A DNA stretch of 64,000 nucleotides from Kribbella pratensis. GTDB taxonomy: Bacteria; Actinomycetota; Actinomycetes; Propionibacteriales; Kribbellaceae. The stretch covers positions 2,859,473 through 2,923,472 of the forward strand of contig NZ_SODP01000001.1 in NCBI RefSeq assembly GCF_004365355.1, read 5' to 3'. Under the pieces are notes generated by a model. The model ran no database searches, was not told where the DNA came from, and saw only the letters and a program-made list of their open reading frames with translations. Position numbers and translations under genes: made by a program. Below are positions 61,738-64,000 of this stretch, one piece after another (position 1 is the stretch's first letter; each line of letters opens with the position of its first letter).

Positions 61738-62934
61738 ATGTCCCGGTTCCGGCTGTACCCGACTCCCATGCAGCGGGTTGCGTTGCTGGAACAGTGCAAG
61801 CATGCCCGGTACGTCTGGAACCTCGCGCTCGAGCAGTGGTCGATGTGGACGCGCGACAAAGGAAGCACGCCTGGGTACGTCGAGCAAGCACGGCAACTGA
61901 CCGATGCGCGGGCCGTGTTCGGCTGGTTGCGGGCGGGGTCGCAAACCGTTCAACAGCAGGCGTTGCGAGACTTCGCCCAGGCTGTCAAGAACTTTCACGA
62001 ACGTACTCACGCGCGGCCGACGTGGCGCAAGGCCGGGCTGCACGAGGGGTTTCGCGTTGTCGGACCGCAAGCAAGCCGCCTTGAGCAGACCAGTCGTAAG
62101 TGGGCGCGGGTGATGGTGCCGAAGGTCGGCTGGGTACGACTTCGTGTGTCGCGTGCCATACCCGATGCAAAATCCTACCGCGTCACCCGCGACCGGTCGG
62201 GTCGCTGGCACCTCGCCTTCGCGGCGATCCCGCCGCCGATCCCTGCACTGGGGACTGGTGAGGTCGTCGGTATAGATCGCGGAGTGATCGTGGCTGCTGC
62301 GCTGTCCACAGGCGAACTCCTGGCCTGCCCTGGGCTGACGGAATCTGAACAGGATCGGCTCGAGCAACTGCAACGCCGTTTGACCCGATGCCGTCGCGGC
62401 TCGAAACGACGCCGGCGGACGCAGGCCGCAATCGCCAAACTGCACGCCCGCGCCAGCGATCGCCGCAAGGACTGGGTTGAGAAGACCAGCACCGGCCTCG
62501 CACGACGGTTCGACGTCATCAGGGTCGAAGACCTGCGCATCACGCAGATGACCAAACGACCCAAACCCCGACCCGACCCCCAACGACTGGGCAATTACGG
62601 GCCGAACCGTCGCCGAGCTAAAGCCGGACTCAACCGCGGCATACTGACCAACGGCTGGGGTGCGCTGGTACGTCGTCTGGAACACAAGGCTGCGGGGCGA
62701 GTCGAGAAAGTGAACCCCGCATACACATCGCAGACCTGCAGCAATTGCGGGCACCGCGCACCAGAGAGCCGCAAGAACCAAGCGGTCTTCCAGTGCGTGG
62801 CCTGCAGACACCAGGTCAACGCGGACGTGAACGCGGCAATTAACATCGCGGCCGGGCGGGCCGTCAGCGTACGCCGAGAGACGCCCAGACGGGTCTCGCC
62901 GAAGCGTGAACCTCAACTCGCTACCTCCGCGTAG
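61738..62934 (+). CDS. tnpB: TnpB RNA-guided nuclease
   Basis: 398 residues. The N-terminus SRFRLYPTPMQRVALLEQCK is a standard TnpB start; RuvC catalytic residues Asp180 (VGIDRG), Glu264 (RVEDLRI) and Asp363 (NADVNAAINI) are intact, with a four-Cys zinc ribbon at 334, 337, 353 and 356 (CSNCG...CVAC). All residues needed for DNA cleavage are therefore present. It would use an omega-RNA from the element's right end. No frameshift or stop, so it looks recently active. An element-encoded transposase (TnpA) is missing. Confidence 0.94.
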   Translation: MSRFRLYPTPMQRVALLEQCKHARYVWNLALEQWSMWTRDKGSTPGYVEQARQLTDARAVFGWLRAGSQTVQQQALRDFAQAVKNFHERTHARPTWRKAGLHEGFRVVGPQASRLEQTSRKWARVMVPKVGWVRLRVSRAIPDAKSYRVTRDRSGRWHLAFAAIPPPIPALGTGEVVGIDRGVIVAAALSTGELLACPGLTESEQDRLEQLQRRLTRCRRGSKRRRRTQAAIAKLHARASDRRKDWVEKTSTGLARRFDVIRVEDLRITQMTKRPKPRPDPQRLGNYGPNRRRAKAGLNRGILTNGWGALVRRLEHKAAGRVEKVNPAYTSQTCSNCGHRAPESRKNQAVFQCVACRHQVNADVNAAINIAAGRAVSVRRETPRRVSPKREPQLATSA

Positions 62935-62978
62935 CAGTTGGAATCCCAGCCCCCCATACGGGGCACGGAGGACGTCAA
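62840..62978 (+). ncRNA. Candidate omega-RNA scaffold at the element's right end
   Basis: The tnpB 3' end and the following 44 bp hold two hairpins: GAGAC...GTCTC about 62877-62896 and GCCCC/GGGGC at 62949-62964. TnpB guide RNAs come from this position, with the guide being the flanking sequence after the right end. Extent is inferred. Confidence 0.45.
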
Positions 62979-62986
62979 CAACACAA

Positions 62987-64000
62987 TCACCTTTCACCAG
63001 CGACAACGGAACTGCTCTGCAACAACAAGGAAGGGTTCGGCGAGAACGTCTGGTCGAGGACCAGGGTGGCGGCGCCGATCGCGCCGACGTCGGTGCCGAG
63101 CGCCGTACCCACGACCTCGAACCGATGGACCGCGCGCACCAGGAACCGGCCGTCCAGCGCATCGCGCACCGCATCGCAGAGCACCGGCGCAAGGTGCTCC
63201 CAGTGCGGACCACCGAAGACAACCCGCTCCAGATCGAGCAGATTGGCGATGTCCTCGACGACCTTCGCGATCCGCCCGGCCAGCGCCACGATGATCTCCC
63301 GCGCCACACCAGGACCGTCCGCGGCCAACGCGCACAGCCGGGCGAACGCCGCATCCACCGCCGGCCGATCCTCGATATCGATGCCTTGGGCAAGTACGCC
63401 GGCCGCCATCGCCTGCTGCACGAGATAGCTCGGCTGACTGCTCTCGCCAACGCAGCCACGCCGCCCGCAGTAGCAGACCGGACCGTCGGGATCGACGATC
63501 ACGTGACCGATCTCGCCGACGTTGCTGGACGAGCCCCGGACGAGCTCGTCACCGATCACCAGGCCGGCGCCAACACCGGTCCCCAGATAGAAGAACAGGA
63601 AGCTGCCGCCCTGTCCGGCCCACTTCTCCGCCGACGCGGCGGCCGTGACGTCCTTGTCCAGCAGGATCGGCAGTCCGGTCCGCTCCCGCAGTTCGTCGCG
63701 GAGCGGGACCAGATGCCAGGCCGACAGGTTCGGCGGATCGACGACCACACCTCGCTCGACATCGATCGGACCGGGTGCCGCGATGCCCACGCCCGTGACC
63801 CGATCGCGCAAAGCACCGGAATCCGCGATCACTGCCTCGATCGTCTTCGCGATGCCGTCGATGAGTACGCCTGGATCGTCGGCGTCCTGCTCGACGGGTC
63901 GCCGCGCGACCACCTCGCCAGTGAGATCGAGCAGTACGACGGTCACCACGGACGGATCGAGGTGCACACCGACGGCATACTGGCCGGTGGGTTCGAGCTC
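62987..64000 (-). CDS. ROK-family regulator/sugar kinase-like protein, 5' end cut by window
   Basis: 337 residues visible, running off the right edge; the upstream continuation is ELEPTGQYAVGVHLDPSVV, typical of ROK regulators whose helix-turn-helix lies further upstream. ROK motifs seen: VGIAAPGPIDVERGVV, FFYLGTGVGAGLVIG, GEIGHVIVDPDGPVC and zinc motif CYCGRRGCVGE. A sugar-sensing repressor is more likely than a kinase. It is directly upstream of GH125, so it probably controls mannoside use. The element sits between the stop at 62987 and GH125. Confidence 0.88.
   Translation of the reverse strand, partial: ELEPTGQYAVGVHLDPSVVTVVLLDLTGEVVARRPVEQDADDPGVLIDGIAKTIEAVIADSGALRDRVTGVGIAAPGPIDVERGVVVDPPNLSAWHLVPLRDELRERTGLPILLDKDVTAAASAEKWAGQGGSFLFFYLGTGVGAGLVIGDELVRGSSSNVGEIGHVIVDPDGPVCYCGRRGCVGESSQPSYLVQQAMAAGVLAQGIDIEDRPAVDAAFARLCALAADGPGVAREIIVALAGRIAKVVEDIANLLDLERVVFGGPHWEHLAPVLCDAVRDALDGRFLVRAVHRFEVVGTALGTDVGAIGAATLVLDQTFSPNPSLLLQSSSVVAGER

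Larger units (their letters stand above)
61635..62978 (+). mobile_element. TnpB-only IS200/IS605-like insertion element
   Basis: An element of about 1.34 kb carrying one TnpB gene and no TnpA. The left end begins next to the GH125 start codon and has an imperfect hairpin before the gene (CGACTCCC...GGGGACTGTCG). The right end has GGAATCCC, a GCCCC/GGGGC hairpin (62949-62964) and finishes near GGACGTCAA, as in actinobacterial IS605 relatives. Without it the native sequence would read GAAAGGTGATTGTGTTG then the GH125 ATG. Boundaries are inferred. Confidence 0.7.

Overview
The window is chromosomal DNA of a high-GC actinobacterium. Codon third positions are almost all G or C, GTG starts are common, stop/start overlaps (ATGA, GTGA, TGATG) are frequent, and the gene families are actinobacterial: a SigE-family sigma factor, DUF222/HNH nuclease, LldD-type lactate dehydrogenase, Streptomyces-type xylose isomerase and many two-component systems. 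Together with the frequent word GTACGCCG/CGGCGTAC this suggests a Propionibacteriales soil organism such as Kribbella, but that is an inference. No rRNA, tRNA or CRISPR array was seen.

Layout. 1-5 kb: divergent PaaI-type thioesterase (cut by the window edge) and HxlR regulator, an excalibur-domain wall protein, a membrane protein, a succinate-semialdehyde-type dehydrogenase and a Beta-protein-family gene. 5.2-13.4 kb: a secreted M6 metalloprotease, then facing it a tightly coupled five-gene operon (13369 down to 7310): hybrid histidine kinase, response regulator, response regulator fused to a nucleotide cyclase, PGM1-like ATP-grasp ligase, gamma-glutamylcyclotransferase-like protein. 13.4-17 kb: Tat-exported phospholipase C and a SigE-family sigma/membrane-protein pair. 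17-22.6 kb: an Opp/Dpp-type ABC operon behind a recognisable promoter with LacI-like operators. 22.8-34.8 kb: a sacsin/Hsp90-like ATPase, a GDSL hydrolase, two GNATs, a frameshifted DUF222-HNH gene, proline iminopeptidase, a MarR regulator, DUF2071 protein and epoxide hydrolase.

34.8-43 kb is a seven-gene sugar operon on the minus strand: ROK repressor, RbsA/C/B-type transporter, Gfo/Idh/MocA oxidoreductase, xylose isomerase and a second TIM-barrel isomerase, with promoter and operator in front. 43-53 kb is accessory: a cysteine-rich unknown, dienelactone hydrolase, two YCII/DGPF proteins, a frameshifted amidohydrolase carrying a 12-bp minisatellite, VOC protein, AlkB-like dioxygenase, a 570-bp gene-poor stretch with a phased 10/10/7-bp repeat array, an MFS exporter, a PPOX flavoprotein and a histidine kinase. 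53-60 kb: lactate dehydrogenase with its FadR-type regulator and twin operators, a kinase with two NarL-type response regulators, a 90-bp inverted-repeat element and an ABC exporter. 60-64 kb: a ROK regulator (cut by the edge) and GH125 alpha-mannosidase pair, split by a TnpB-only IS200/IS605-like element that seems to have landed exactly at the GH125 start codon.

The most unusual items are the kinase-cyclase-ATP-grasp operon, the TnpB insertion with a readable candidate guide, the 90-bp hairpin element with a Shine-Dalgarno sequence in its stem, the iteron-like array, and several promoter/operator arrangements that can be read directly. Two genes (DUF222-HNH, amidohydrolase) are broken by single-base frameshifts that need read-level confirmation.
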